Below, piece by piece: positions 1-10,531 of a DNA stretch of 64,000 nt (positions are counted from its first letter, which is position 1; every line of letters begins with the position of its first letter). A program made the position numbers and the translations under genes. The notes below the pieces were generated by a model. The model had not been told where the DNA came from, searched no databases, and saw only the letters and a program-made list of their open reading frames with translations. The stretch is from Sycon ciliatum (lineage: Eukaryota > Porifera > Calcarea > Leucosolenida > Sycettidae): the NCBI RefSeq assembly GCF_964019385.1, contig NC_088645.1, positions 38,342,350 to 38,406,349 of the forward strand, given 5' to 3'.

Positions 1-514
1 CCCAGCCGAGTTTGGTCCGGGATGCCATGGGAGCATTGGGCGGTCCCTCAATCACTTCCCGTGCCACAGTCAGGTGGCCGTGGTCCTGACCAATCAGCAG
101 TTGCGGTGGTGAGCTGTTACACTTTGACAGATCAATATCGTGCAAGTGGCCCCACTTGCTCTTGACCTTGTCCAGATCGACCGGTGGCGCTGCTAAAGTT
201 AGGTATTGCCTAGTCCGCACATTGGTGAGGACGAAAGATGCAGAGCTGCTAGTACGGATAGTGAGGTTGACTCTCTCACTCGCTCTGTCCTGCTGTGTGA
301 TGCCGTTGGTCCACTTCAGGGACAGAGGGTCACTGCGCCCAGAAGCGCCTAGGCGCTGTGCCAGGTCTGCGTTGATCAATGTCACTGTGGATGCCTCGTC
401 GACCAGTGCTGATGTCTCAACTGTTCCACTGGGTCCGTCCTGTGTGACTGGCATGACACGGAGCAATACATGATTCTGTGTGGCCGTTGCGCTGACAGAT
501 TCCGCCGCATCGGT
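1..514 (-). pseudogene. BEL/Pao protease region, cut by window edge
   Basis: Directly after the TAA ending the gag ORF, the same minus-strand frame stays open to the window edge for about 170 codons. It reads as a retropepsin-like aspartic protease of BEL/Pao elements (DUF1758 type): the active-site block is ALVDEASTVTLI, followed by the conserved hydrophobic stretches and a TKLGW block near the edge that in this family precedes reverse transcriptase. The catalytic Asp is present. No ATG opens the segment, so it would need readthrough of the single gag stop, or it is a pol gene split from gag by a mutation. RT, RNase H and integrase would lie outside the window. Confidence 0.7.
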
Positions 515-2449
515 TTACTCTGTGGCATCGGCCGGTGCTTCGTCAGCGGGTAGATCATGGATGTCATTCATCACGTCTGACCGGGGGGCGTGATGAAGCA
601 GAGGGTGGTGTGGCTCCTGACAGCCATCTACCTCGCACTTTTTGCTGCGAGAGCAGTCTTTCATCACGTGGCCGCGGTTTAGGCAGGCATAGCAGAGGCG
701 GTTCTCTCTACAGATCTTCCACAGATGACGGATAGGCTTGCCACCAAACTCCGAGCACTTGCAGTTGTCGTGCTCGCCTGTTCCACAGCCATCACAGGAT
801 TTCTTGCCATCGCGTTTGCTTGACGGCTTGGCATCAGCTGGATCCCTGGTGATTGTGTAGTTCACCTCTGGACGACGACCTGTCTTGTCCGGCACTTGTG
901 TTCCGGTACGTGGTACGTACACATATGCGGCAGCTTCTGCTATATCCAATAACCATTTGGAAAATAGAGCGAAACTGATGTCACCCGACGTTGACGACTT
1001 CATCACTTTCCCCCACTGCAGCCGCAGACTTGCGGGTAGCTTGGAGACAAGCTCTTGGCGGAGTTGCGGGTTATATAAGTGTCCGGCGCTGTTCAGCAGA
1101 CTCATTGTGCCGACGAGTGTCTGGACGGACGTAGTGAAAGCTATTATGCCGTCAAAATCGTCAATTCTGATGGTGCTGAAGTTCCTGGCTCTCTGGATCA
1201 GGGCGCCGATCACAAGCTCAGGCCTGCCGAAACGGAGTTCAAGAGTACGAAACACTTCGTTGATGTTGTCTGGTACTGCTAGCAGTCCAGACACAGCGTC
1301 CTTGGCCTTTCCCTGCAGACATTTCTGAAGGCGCACGATATTATCGGCATTTGAGAACCCACACTCCGTTGTGGTGGCCTTGTAAAAGTGGCTGAACAAA
1401 GGCCACTCCTCTGGGGCTCCGGAAAAGAGTGGTAGATCCTTTGCCATCGTCTGCCGAGCCAGGAAGTGGTTGGTGGTCCTGGATTGTGGTTTCGGAGGTG
1501 CTGGTGGTGGAGGGGGCACCTTCAGTTGGGTGGCCTGAGGACCCTCACTCAATGTCTGGTGGAGCGCCTGCTCCGTCATGGCCAGCTCGGAATGCACGCG
1601 TTCCAGCTGCAGTTGCAGGAACAGTTCCCGGGGAGATGGTGTGTCACTGTGGGTCAGCACAGGTGTAGCCGGCGTCGCTACGAACGGGGCTGCTGTCGCA
1701 TTTAGCTGGACTGTCCGCCCTGGCACTGGACCATTTCTTGCTGGTGGCACAAACTGCTCTGCAGCCGAGGTCACCTGGTATGTGACAGGGTGCTGGAATT
1801 GGCCTGCTGCCGGCGCTTGGCGCTGTGCAAACAGCTCGTGCGTAGACGACACACTATCCAAAGTTAGAACGGCGGGCTGAGCAGCACGTATACAGGCCGG
1901 ACGCATGCAAAGTCGAAATGGGTAGACCGTGCTGCGCAACAGCTCACGCTGAGGGAGCGCACTATGCTGTGGGTCAGACACGGGCCTAGTTTGCGTGTCA
2001 GGTGCACATAGCTGCGCAGCACTCTGGGTCCTCACCCACTCCTCCAGGCGAGCCACCTTACTGCTGTTAACCACTGCAGCAGCAAGGGGAGGCTGTAGTG
2101 CTGCAATACTGATAAATCCACTGTGGACCGATTCGCTACCTTTGCTGCTGCTGCCGTCGTCAATCTCAGCAAGAGCAGCTTTCAGCTCTAAATCAATAAG
2201 GTGTTTCTTCTGAGCCAGCTCCTGCTGCTCCAACGCCTGCAGCTTCTTGGCTGCTTCAAGCTCAGCTCGTGCCTTGAGCAGTCGTGTGCGAGAGGACGAG
2301 GTTGACGAAGTGCCTAGACTTCTCGTGGACCCTGCAGCACTGGCCACACTCGTAGTAGTCAATGGCGGGGTGCCTATCCACTCTCCCAGTCTGTCTGGGG
2401 GGACACCCAGGTTCGCTCTGCTGCTGCGACGCAGCTGGTGGTCGGACAT
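515..2449 (-). CDS. BEL/Pao retrotransposon gag
   Basis: A 644-residue ORF. Residues 1-90 are Ser/Ala/Glu-rich with a probable coiled coil (LKARAELEAAKKLQALEQQ). After a long Pro/Gln-rich middle, a DUF1759-type Pao gag domain starts near residue 340 (LPLFSGAPEEWPLF) and runs through LQKCLQGKAKDAV and LRQELVSKLPASLRLQW. It ends in a Cys-rich tail with a zinc knuckle (CYACLNRGHVMKDC) and a second Cys/His group. The protein would form the virus-like particle and bind element RNA. The ATG at 2449 is the first in a long open frame. The element lies head to head with the LINE at 2673. No LTR is visible; the 5' end was probably lost at the LINE junction. Confidence 0.8.
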   Translation of the reverse strand: MSDHQLRRSSRANLGVPPDRLGEWIGTPPLTTTSVASAAGSTRSLGTSSTSSSRTRLLKARAELEAAKKLQALEQQELAQKKHLIDLELKAALAEIDDGSSSKGSESVHSGFISIAALQPPLAAAVVNSSKVARLEEWVRTQSAAQLCAPDTQTRPVSDPQHSALPQRELLRSTVYPFRLCMRPACIRAAQPAVLTLDSVSSTHELFAQRQAPAAGQFQHPVTYQVTSAAEQFVPPARNGPVPGRTVQLNATAAPFVATPATPVLTHSDTPSPRELFLQLQLERVHSELAMTEQALHQTLSEGPQATQLKVPPPPPAPPKPQSRTTNHFLARQTMAKDLPLFSGAPEEWPLFSHFYKATTTECGFSNADNIVRLQKCLQGKAKDAVSGLLAVPDNINEVFRTLELRFGRPELVIGALIQRARNFSTIRIDDFDGIIAFTTSVQTLVGTMSLLNSAGHLYNPQLRQELVSKLPASLRLQWGKVMKSSTSGDISFALFSKWLLDIAEAAAYVYVPRTGTQVPDKTGRRPEVNYTITRDPADAKPSSKRDGKKSCDGCGTGEHDNCKCSEFGGKPIRHLWKICRENRLCYACLNRGHVMKDCSRSKKCEVDGCQEPHHPLLHHAPRSDVMNDIHDLPADEAPADATE

Positions 2450-2672
2450 TGTCCCAACACTGCCAAAGAACCTACGAACACTGTCAGCACTGCACTACGG
2501 AAACTAGGCTGACAACAAATCTTTGAAACTATAGCTACAAGGCAGTTAGCTTTTTTCGAGCTCCGTAGTTTTTCGCAGGTTTTGTAGGAGCCAGCCGGCA
2601 GCAGGCCGGTCTGGAGCAGGGTAGGGACTGGATAGTTTAAAATTAGGTAGTAGATAGTTTGAGCGTTCCAAA
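2450..2672. other. junction between BEL leader and LINE 5' end
   Basis: About 220 bp between two divergent mobile elements. The left part should be BEL leader and the right part LINE 5' UTR. I found no LTR boundary, TATA box or target duplication to mark the exact join. Confidence 0.35.
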
Positions 2673-3869
2673 ATGCCCACGTCCGGTGAAAATCGCAGTT
2701 GGAATTCGGTCTCTCCGAAAGTTCTAAAGAGGAACACGGGTACTTTCCACGTTCCACTGCACACGAAAACCCTCGAAGTTGCTGAGGCCCTGATTGAACA
2801 TGGCTACACCGACTTGATATCCGTGCAGCTGGCTAGTAACTTGAGCTGCAAGGCCACGTTTCATTCCCGAGACACTCTGACACGACTTTGCCGAAACGGT
2901 TTCCATCTCATGTCAGTGGATGTGCGCGTCACTCAACTGGTGCCTGATTCCGTGGAAATCCAAATCCACGATGTGCCCATCTGGGTCCAAGACGACGTTA
3001 TTATCGAAAGCCTGGGTGTCTTTGGATCGGCCGTTGGGCCTCTTCGCCATGGATTTGTCAAGACGAAGTCAGGGCTCGCCATTGCCACTGGTATCCGCTT
3101 CGCCACATTCTCTCTTCGCCCCAACATGCAGATTCCGTCGTATGTGAAAACATCTACGAACAACTTGTTTCGTGTACGCTACGATGGCCAGCCTGCAACC
3201 TGTCGTAAATGCTCCCAACCGGGACACATCGCTGCAGATTGCAAACTCGCCACAGGAACGACATACGCCAAGCGAACCGCGCACACCAGAACAAGCGCAA
3301 CTGCAACTGTCGGAGTGCAACCTGGTGAACTTACCGTACAGAGCGGAGTCCAAAACGAGTCGCCAGACTCGGCACGCTCCAGCAGCAGCACTGCCAGCAG
3401 GCCCAGCACCAGCCCGAGTACTCTCTCGAGTACTGGATGTAGTAGATCTACAAGTGCAACTACTGTGGGGTCAAATGTTGGAGAACCCGCAGTCAGCACT
3501 GAAGTGTTCGAAACGGATGAGGGGACTACTGAGGATACTTCAGCGTTGAAAAACCTGACAGATACTGAGCCAGACATGTCGTCCGCACAGGGATCGCTGT
3601 CAAGCATGACAGCACACCCCAGAACTCCCCTCGCGGACGTCGAAGTGGACATTGCAGAGCGAGATCTAGAACGGACAGAGCGACTCCTATCAGAAGTGGC
3701 ATCAAACATCAACACCGAAGCAATCCACACTTGGTTCACGCCTGAACGTCGAGGCAGGAATACCAGCACTGAGTCCTCACCAGAGTTGGCAACTGGGGTG
3801 AAGAAGGATTCCCGGAAACCAACAAATCTAGCTCCAGGCTCACGATTTAGTCCGCTTGCCAGAGTCTAA
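2673..3869 (+). CDS. LINE ORF1 (RNA-binding, CCHC knuckle)
   Basis: A 398-residue open ORF. Residues 20-165 look like an RRM-like or DUF4283-like nucleic-acid-binding fold (repeated beta strands, LISVQLASNLSCKATF, VEIQIHDVPIWV), followed by one CCHC zinc knuckle (CRKCSQPGHIAADC, about residues 178-191). The C-terminal half is Ser/Thr-rich and low complexity. This is the usual make-up of ORF1 in jockey/CR1-type non-LTR retrotransposons, where it packages the element RNA. ORF2 follows 26 bp downstream in another frame. The ORF is intact although ORF2 is broken. The ATG sits in an AAAATGCC context after a short 5' leader. Confidence 0.7.
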   Translation: MPTSGENRSWNSVSPKVLKRNTGTFHVPLHTKTLEVAEALIEHGYTDLISVQLASNLSCKATFHSRDTLTRLCRNGFHLMSVDVRVTQLVPDSVEIQIHDVPIWVQDDVIIESLGVFGSAVGPLRHGFVKTKSGLAIATGIRFATFSLRPNMQIPSYVKTSTNNLFRVRYDGQPATCRKCSQPGHIAADCKLATGTTYAKRTAHTRTSATATVGVQPGELTVQSGVQNESPDSARSSSSTASRPSTSPSTLSSTGCSRSTSATTVGSNVGEPAVSTEVFETDEGTTEDTSALKNLTDTEPDMSSAQGSLSSMTAHPRTPLADVEVDIAERDLERTERLLSEVASNINTEAIHTWFTPERRGRNTSTESSPELATGVKKDSRKPTNLAPGSRFSPLARV

Positions 3870-3895
3870 TCGTGAATTGAAAAGAAAAGAAAAAA

Positions 3896-4270
3896 ATGCC
3901 GAACCATAACTATAATGTAACACCCACAGCACCACCTACCTCCCCGACCGAGTCACTCAGTGTGGGATTTCTGAATGTGTGTAGTGTTCGGCGGAAGGTA
4001 GCAGAAGTTCAAACGCTCATCTCAACACGAGGCATTCACATTTTCGCAATAGCCGAGACATGGTTTTGCGCCGAACAACTCCTGCAGAAGCTCAATGTAG
4101 CGGAGGAAGAATGGAAACTCTACACCGGCCGTCGCAGACGCAGAGAGCAACAACATCGACCCTGGTCAAAGCCAACCCCTTGCCCCAGCACAGGGCTCAC
4201 GCTTGAGCCCACTGGCACTGGTGTAACAGGATACTCAATCCTAGCGCTGTCCTCCACACAATATCAGTGA
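3896..4270 (+). pseudogene. LINE ORF2 endonuclease N-terminus, truncated
   Basis: Short ORF beginning 26 bp after ORF1. Residues 21-60 match the start of an AP-type LINE endonuclease: SVGFLNVCSVRRKVAEVQ, then GIHIFAIAETWF carrying the catalytic Glu. After about residue 75 it loses similarity and stops at 4270. An A-rich stretch with an AAAT tetramer run (4300-4336) follows, and a second endonuclease start then opens at 4338. It is either the head of ORF2 of the same element with an internal rearrangement, or a different LINE cut by the next insertion. Confidence 0.55.
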
Positions 4271-4337
4271 GAACAATACTTTCAATTGCGGAAATACCAA
4301 AAAAACGAAACAAATTACAAAAATAAATAAATAAATA

Positions 4338-4688
4338 ATGGAAGTCGCGAATTTCATCAGCTCGAACGTCAGATGTCTGTTCAACAAGATGGACGAGCTT
4401 AGCCACGTGGCAGAGTTGCAACAACCGTCAATAATCGCCATCCAGGAAACCTGGGCGGATCCATCGGACAGCGACGGGATGTACGCCATCAACGGCTACA
4501 AACTCATAAGAGCGGACCGGGAGGAGTCGCCACATACATACCACACAGCTGCCAACACGAGACTATCACCATCGGACAGCGACGGGATGTACGCCATCAA
4601 CGGCTACAAACTCATAAGAGCGGACCGGGAGGAGTCGCCACATACATACCACACAGCTGCCAACACGAGACTATCACCATTCGCATGA
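4338..4688 (+). pseudogene. LINE ORF2 endonuclease start with in-frame 36-codon duplication
   Basis: The ORF opens with an endonuclease N-terminus (SSNVRCLFNKMDEL, IIAIQETWADPSD, catalytic Glu in QETW). It then contains a 36-residue block twice in tandem and stops at TGA 4686-4688. The following ORF overlaps this stop (ATGA at 4685) in another frame and continues the endonuclease, so ORF2 is broken here. The duplicated block is a perfect 108-bp direct repeat, so it is recent. Confidence 0.65.
4461..4676 (+). repeat. perfect 2 x 108-bp tandem duplication
   Basis: Positions 4461-4568 are repeated at 4569-4676 with no difference that I can see. The period is a multiple of three, so it adds 36 codons inside the LINE endonuclease without shifting its frame. 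Confidence 0.9.
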
Positions 4689-6037
4689 CTCAAGCGGAAT
4701 ATATTTGGATTAGAATAACAATCAGCCAAGCCTGCCTTGTGGTAGGGAACATCTACCGTCCCCCGCGGTCCGACCCGGCAGAGTTCATGATGGAACTGGA
4801 GAGAGCCATAAAGCTAGTTGAAAGACCCCAGGATGAGATACTTCTCCTTGGCGACTTCAACGCCAAGAACTGCTTGTGGCACCCCAGCGACACCACTGAT
4901 GCCTTAGGTGAGGACCTGCATTGGCTGTGCGAGACTCGTGGCCTCACACAACACGTCTCCTTTGCCACCCACCTACGCCAACACACACCTACATCGTGCC
5001 TGGACCTGGCCATCTCTAGCCTCAGCCGCCATAACATCACCATCACAAGCCTGCCCCCTATGGGTGCCTCTGATCATATTGTCATACAATGCAACCTACA
5101 ACCCCAGCAGCACAACACCGACAGAAACAATAATACCGATAATAATAAAAATGAGAGCAGTACTACACAGCAAAGCACCTCCAGCACATACTGGTTGTGG
5201 AGCGAGGAACGCATTGCGTCCCTGCGTGAAGCTCTTGCTACCTGCAATCTGCAGTACGATCCACATCCCACTGACCCTCAGCCAGTAACCTCATTCTGGA
5301 ACTTCTGGAGAGACCAGATACTGAAACTAGCCGTGCACCACTGCCAAGTGACCAGAAACAAGTCCCGCAAAAATTCTACGCCCACTCGTCCCTGGATGAC
5401 AAAGGGTCTCCTCAGCCAGATCAAAACAAAGCACAAACAGTTCCGCACCTACAAGGCGACCAAACTAGACTCAGATTGGAAACTGTACACAGCCCAGCGT
5501 AACCGAGTAACCGCTCTTTTGCGACAGGCTATGTCCGATTTTGTCCAGCAAACAACGTCAACGGGTACAAACCTCCACCGTCTACTGAAGCACCTGAAGA
5601 AACCGCCTAAGCAAACAATTCCCACACTATCGACAGCCAACTCCACTGCAGCCACGGCTATGGAGAAGGCAACAGCTCTCAACAAGTTCTTTATCTCCCA
5701 AAGCCAACAGTCCATCGACAAGACCACCTGTACTACACCAGACATCAACACTACCCCTGACATCAGTCATACTCTAAATACAATCGCAGCAACAGTGGAA
5801 GAGATCGAGAAGCTTCTAAGCAGTCTAGACACTGGCAAGAGCCCAGGCTTTGACAACATCCCAACTCGGCTCCTGAAAGAAAGGAAATCTCCCCATCTCT
5901 CACTAGTCTCTACAATCTGTCCTTCAGAACCGGAGAAATACCACAGGATTGGAAAGACGCAACTATTACACCCATCCCCAAGTCGGGCAACCCCTCCCAT
6001 CCTACCAACTACCGACCCATCCCCTTGCTCAGTATAG
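4685..6037 (+). pseudogene. LINE ORF2: endonuclease C-terminus and RT N-terminus
   Basis: 450-residue ORF. Residues 1-140 complete the AP endonuclease: GNIYRPPRSDP, LLLGDFNAKNCLWH (catalytic D and N) and GASDHIVI (the SDH catalytic block). A linker follows, then the first RT block TGKSPGFDNIPTRLL near residue 385. Just after this block the true frame shifts by one base (around 5880), so the last 50 residues are out of frame. The normal RT1 sequence (RTGEIPQDWK type) is readable in the next frame until about 6040. ORF2 thus carries at least two frameshifts besides the stop at 4686. Confidence 0.75.
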
Positions 6038-7349
6038 TATCAAAACACAAGAAAAAATAGTCCACTCTCGTCTGTACAATCACATAGCACCGCACTTACC
6101 CTCCAACCAATCCGGCTTCAGGAAACAAGACGGGACCGGACTGCAACTCGCACGGATCGTCCACCAGATATCCACAGCTAGGGATGCGGGGAAGCATGTT
6201 GTAACGTGTTTCTTCGATCTCAGTAAAGCCTTTGATCGTGTATGGCATCAAGGCTTGCTCAAAAAGCTGATCCACTACGGCGTCGACGGCAAGGCTCACA
6301 AGTGGCTCGAAGCCTACTTGACAGGACGCAGACAGCGGGTGCAGGTTGAAGGCACAACATCCGCCTTCATACCAATACCAGCGGGAGTGCCCCAGGGCTC
6401 GGTCCTGGGACCACTTCTGTTCCTGGCGTACACCATTGACCTGCCCACTGCCTGTGAAAATGCTACAACCTCGTGTAGCCAGTTCGCGGACGACACCGCA
6501 CTGATTGCCATTGCAGGCAGCTACATTGAGTGTGAGGCTGCGCTACAAAGAAGCGTCGATGCCGCAGCAGAATGGCTAGAGCGCTGGCACCTGCTAGTCA
6601 ATAAAACGAAAACCGTCATCCTCCCGTTCTACCATGCTAACCGACCCCCACCACGACTACCTGAAATAAAACTTGGCCAAACCCTACTAGAAACAGTAAC
6701 ACAACATCGTCACCTCGGCATCATCTTTCAGCACGACCTAAGATGGTCAGCCCACCTTGACTTTGTGCTGAAGAAAGCCGTAAAATCTTTTAATATTCTC
6801 TTTAGGCTCAAATCAACTCTACACACTAAATCACTCTCTCTCATTTACAAAACGTATATCCTGCCTATAATTGAATATGCATGCATTGCTGTCACCCCGC
6901 TCTCAATCGCAGCCCTTGACCGTCTTGAGCGAACCCAGCGCAAGGCGGCCAGAATCTGCCTCCGTCTCCCCATCTACACTCCTCTGGATCATTCAACACT
7001 GCTCTATCGGCTCAAATGGCCGACAATGTTCTCTCGCCGCAAAGTGAAGCTCACCCTTCTTGCTCACTCCATAAAATACCAATATGCCCCACAACACATA
7101 CGCTTGCTCAACACCCCTGCTCAAGTTACGGCCCAGTACAGCCTTCGACAAGCACCCACTTGGCACCTCCCACCCTCCAGAACCGATCGCTGTAAAGACT
7201 CCCCACTGTACAAGTCCCTAGAATACTACAATGCCCTCCCTGCTAGCATTCGTGACGTCTCCTCCCGACCTGCTTTCAAACAAGAAATCTGCTCAGTGCT
7301 GATTAACTCAATCTGCTCCTGCAGCGCTCACCCTCTCCCATACTTGTAA
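5949..7349 (+). pseudogene. LINE ORF2 reverse transcriptase
   Basis: Open frame whose RT homology begins near 6045. It has the standard non-LTR RT blocks: QSGFRKQDGTGLQL, FFDLSKAFDRVWH (first catalytic Asp), GVPQGSVLGPLLFLAY, and QFADDTALIA (second catalytic Asp pair), followed by the thumb and a C-terminal region with NKTKTVILPF and ILPIIEYACIAV. It primes reverse transcription at the target nick. No RNase H follows. The layout (APE endonuclease, RT, CCHC ORF1) and the short 3' end favour the jockey/CR1 group. The frame is separated from the endonuclease ORF by two frameshifts, so this copy should be inactive. Confidence 0.85.
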
Positions 7350-7471
7350 AGTTCAAAGTGATGTAAATCACTTTCCAACTGTTAAACCCACAATCTCACC
7401 TTCTCATAAATTTCTCTCTTATTGGCGATGGTGCCATCGTGAGAATAAAGAATTCAAACAGAAACAAAATT
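7350..7471 (+). other. LINE 3' UTR with small hairpin
   Basis: Short 3' tail after the RT stop. It has a six-base-pair hairpin with a two-base loop at 7426-7439 (CGATGG/CCATCG), then AATAAA-like and A-rich sequence to about 7471. This is the usual place for the RT recognition structure of a LINE. Confidence 0.5.
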
Positions 7472-8100
7472 TGACAATACGACGAAGAATGTATTCATGC
7501 TAGAATGATTCAAGGTAAGGCTCGAAGGACAAGACTTCCTTCCAACCATTACTTGTTCTTGTTCTTTACCTAGTGGAATACGGCTTAAAGGACCATGTTG
7601 CGGCCCTCTGGCCATGGTAGACAAGATTTCCTTCCAACCATTACTTGTTCTTGTTCTTTACCAAGTGGAAAAAAACTGAATCTGCAAGAGTCTTGAAAAG
7701 CAAAGATCGACACGTGTACATGTAGCCTCAAGCAGAAAAGCTGGCAGCGCAAAAGGAAACATGAAACCAAAAGAGATGCCTAGCTCTGGCGTACATCGTA
7801 GAGATCACTGCGCATCCGGTGCACTGCGCCCCAAAGATGCAGGCACGGCGTCCTAAGAAGCGACGACATCCATAAACTGCATCGCATCATGCAGATAGAG
7901 TGATAGCGTACCGAAACTAGTATAAAATACAAACAAATCAAAAATAACTGAGAGAAGCGAAAATAAATATATCGAAGAGAAGAAGAGAGAGAGAAAAGAG
8001 AAGGAATATAATTCTAATTACTTAGAGCTGGGCAGATATTGTCAAGGAGACATGGAGATACACAATAGAATCGACTCGAGTGCATGTAGAGTAGCTGCCT
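7472..8100. repeat. non-coding stretch with a 49-bp direct repeat
   Basis: No gene seen. A block of about 49 bp at 7529-7577 recurs with few changes at 7621-7669 (both contain CCAACCATTACTTGTTCTTG). The rest is A-rich, with GA-rich sequence near 7980-8010. It fills the gap between the LINE tail and the truncated gypsy RT. Confidence 0.6.
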
Positions 8101-9230
8101 CTAACTGCAGCAGAGTGGAGTAACACGACGGCTGTAACAGTCGGGTTTCACACCGGACCCGCTGTTGATGTGTCCCAGGTACTTGACTGACGACTGCTTG
8201 ACGTAGCATTTGTCGGGATTTAGAGTGATGCCGGCGTCGGCAAGGACCTCGCGCGTTGTGTCCAGCCGGTGGTCGTGTTCAGCTTCGCTAGTGGCGTGGA
8301 CCAGAAAATCGTTCATGAATACCTCAGAACCTTTTACGTGGGACAAGGAATCCTGCAGACGTCGCTGGAAGATCTCCAGTGCAGAGGTTATACCGAATGG
8401 CATCCGGAGGATTTGGAACCGACCCACAGGCGTGATGAACGTGGTCAGCTTGGATGCAGACTCCATGAGGGGAAGCCGCTGTTGGCATCCAGCGTGCAAA
8501 AGACAGTAGTGCCGGCGAGCCTAGCCAGGGTGTCCTCAACTGTCGGAAGAGAAAAGTGCTCGCGCTTCACATTGCCGTTCCGCTTCCTTAGGTCTACGCA
8601 GATCCGTACGCAACCATTAGGTTTATGTACCGGCACCAGTCAGAGGTACTCGTTTGCCGGACGATGATGCCCATTTCCTCCATACGCGCGAGCTCTTCTG
8701 TGACCTTGTCATGTAGAGGCAGAGGCACACGGCGGGCAACACCACAGTGGTATGGCGTGGCGTCGTCGACGAGCTTGATGTCAGCTGGAGGCCCAACCAT
8801 ACAACCGATGGGCTGTGCTGGCTTGCTGGCACATGATTCTGCTGCATCTAACCGCTGGATCAGGCGAAGTCGGAGGCAGTCTCTGCGACTCAACAGGTTG
8901 GTAGATCCAGGACCATCAATAACTGCCATCTCCATAGAGAACAGTTCACTCTTGTGCATGGTGTCTGCAGTGAACTGACCCTTGATGGATAGATGTGCAC
9001 CGGATGGACCAAGGAGTTTTGTACTGGATGGTGTGAGTACAGGGCGTTGTACGAGATTCTGTTAGTGGAGTGCATGATACACGATACATCGGCACCTGTG
9101 TCGATCTTGAAAATCAAATTTGTGGAGCAAACAGGCCGACTTACTGACCAGGAGTCAGTTGACTGGGAAAGACTGGTGTTGGATGACAGCTCTGCCACAA
9201 CACCCATGAGTGGCGACGGGGACGCGAGCG
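8101..9230 (-). pseudogene. Ty3/gypsy pol fragment: protease and RT, broken
   Basis: Decayed pol read on the minus strand through several frames. The protease core is NLIFKIDTGADVSCI (about 9080-9130, catalytic DTG). A pre-RT region (LHDKVTEELARMEEMGII) is at 8640-8760. RT follows: VHKPNGCVRICVDLRKRNG, TLDANSGF (catalytic Asp), LRMPFGITSALEIFQR and VFMNDFLVHA, where the usual YxDD box reads FMND. Homology stops at KYLGHINSGSGVKPD near 8130, so RNase H is gone. At least two frameshifts separate these parts. Gag lies directly upstream in the same orientation. Confidence 0.75.
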
Positions 9231-9232
9231 AT

Positions 9233-10048
9233 TCATTTCCGACAGCTCTGGCACCACGGACAGACGGCGGCGAAGTGGCCTTTCTTGCCGCATGAATTAC
9301 ACTTGCGACAAAACGCAGGACACGCAGAACGGTTGCTCTTGTGCGAACCAGCGTGGCCACACCACAGACTTGTTGAAGATGTAGTGCCGCTCTTCCTCTG
9401 CATGGCCGGCGTTGGTGCAGGCTTCGATGGAATGCCGCTGCACTGGAGACGACTCTTTGCATCTTGCTGCTTTCCTCCAAAGCGGGATGCAGCATTGACT
9501 TGCGGCCTGGCGGCTTGCGCTTCAACGTCTCCGGAGATTTTCTCGGCCTGCCTGGCCCTGAGAACTGCGCCCGTGAGGGTGAGTTTTGCGGGCTCAATCT
9601 GCTGCAGCTCCTTGGCGACTTGACGATCCAGAATGTGAGCCACGAGGCGATCTCGAACTCTGTTGTCCTTCTGGTCACCAAAGTCACAGAATTTAGCTAT
9701 GGCGTGAAGTTTCCGAACAAATTCTTCCACGGATTCTCCTGGAAGATGGTCGCACTGTTGGAAAATGGTCATCTGATGAAACATGTTCAGTGCTGGCTTA
9801 AAGTAAGCGTCCAGCTTCGTCAGGACCTTGTCATGCTTGTCCTTGTCTCCAACGGCTTCGAATGCCAGCTGATCGAGGTCAGTTTCGGCCTCTGGGGCTA
9901 GCCAGTAGAGCAACATAGAGATTTGTACTTTCTCGTCTTTCGAGTTGAGCTCTGAGGCGAGACGATATCCCGCAAACCAGCGTTTCCAAGCCGGCCAGGC
10001 AACTGGAATGGAGAAATCAAAGTCTGCAGGCGGCGTGAGCTTGGCCAT
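9233..10048 (-). CDS. Ty3/gypsy gag
   Basis: 271-residue ORF starting MAKLTPPADFDFSIP with the gypsy gag core (WPAWKRWFAGYRLAS, ISMLLYWLAPEAE, YFKPALNMFHQMTIFQ, ESVEEFVRKLHAIAKFCDFG). It ends in a nucleocapsid zinc knuckle region (CRKCNSCGKKGHFAAVC). This gag type is common in invertebrate gypsy elements. The ATG at 10048 lies just downstream of a candidate primer-binding site, which supports it as the true start. The protease is in another frame overlapping the 3' end, as in elements that use frameshifting, though here RT is broken in any case. Confidence 0.8.
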   Translation of the reverse strand: MAKLTPPADFDFSIPVAWPAWKRWFAGYRLASELNSKDEKVQISMLLYWLAPEAETDLDQLAFEAVGDKDKHDKVLTKLDAYFKPALNMFHQMTIFQQCDHLPGESVEEFVRKLHAIAKFCDFGDQKDNRVRDRLVAHILDRQVAKELQQIEPAKLTLTGAVLRARQAEKISGDVEAQAARPQVNAASRFGGKQQDAKSRLQCSGIPSKPAPTPAMQRKSGTTSSTSLWCGHAGSHKSNRSACPAFCRKCNSCGKKGHFAAVCPWCQSCRK

Positions 10049-10500
10049 TTCTACTCGAAGTGTAGACCTGGTTGACTAACTTCTAACACCATGTTGTGTC
10101 ATGCACTGCCATAAGGAAGTGGTTTCTTTTACAGACAGATGAGTGTAGATATAGTGAAGAGTCAGGGAGGCCATGCCCAGCAAAGCATGGTATCATGCGT
10201 AGCACGTGGGTAGTGCGAGGTCACGTACCGTGTATACATGGCGACAGACAGGGGAGTACTATGCCGTGAATGGATGAAAGGATAACATAATAGACACAAA
10301 TGAAATGTACGCCATGACGAATAAGAAACCTGCATGATGAATATAGAAATGGGAAATGAAAGTTGCTGATGCGATTCATGTCCGAGTCTAGAGCCATACT
10401 GCCGCAGTATTAACATCAAGAGAACGAGTGCGGGGAACAATCAAGTGAACGATAAGAAATCAAAAACTACAGGAAAGAAGTACAGTATGGAACACTAGTA
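10049..10500 (-). repeat. probable gypsy leader and LTR
   Basis: On the minus strand, sequence upstream of gag reads ...CACAACA then TGGTGTTAGAAG, which is the form of an LTR end (CA) followed by a TGG-starting primer-binding site; the join is at about 10091/10092. The region beyond, to about 10440, has no coding signal and would be the LTR. The far LTR edge is not clear. It sits between gag (downstream) and the integrase of an upstream element, as if two elements shared one LTR. Confidence 0.4.
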
Positions 10501-10531
10501 GCAGAAAGCGGATGATGCGCAGCGCAGCAAG

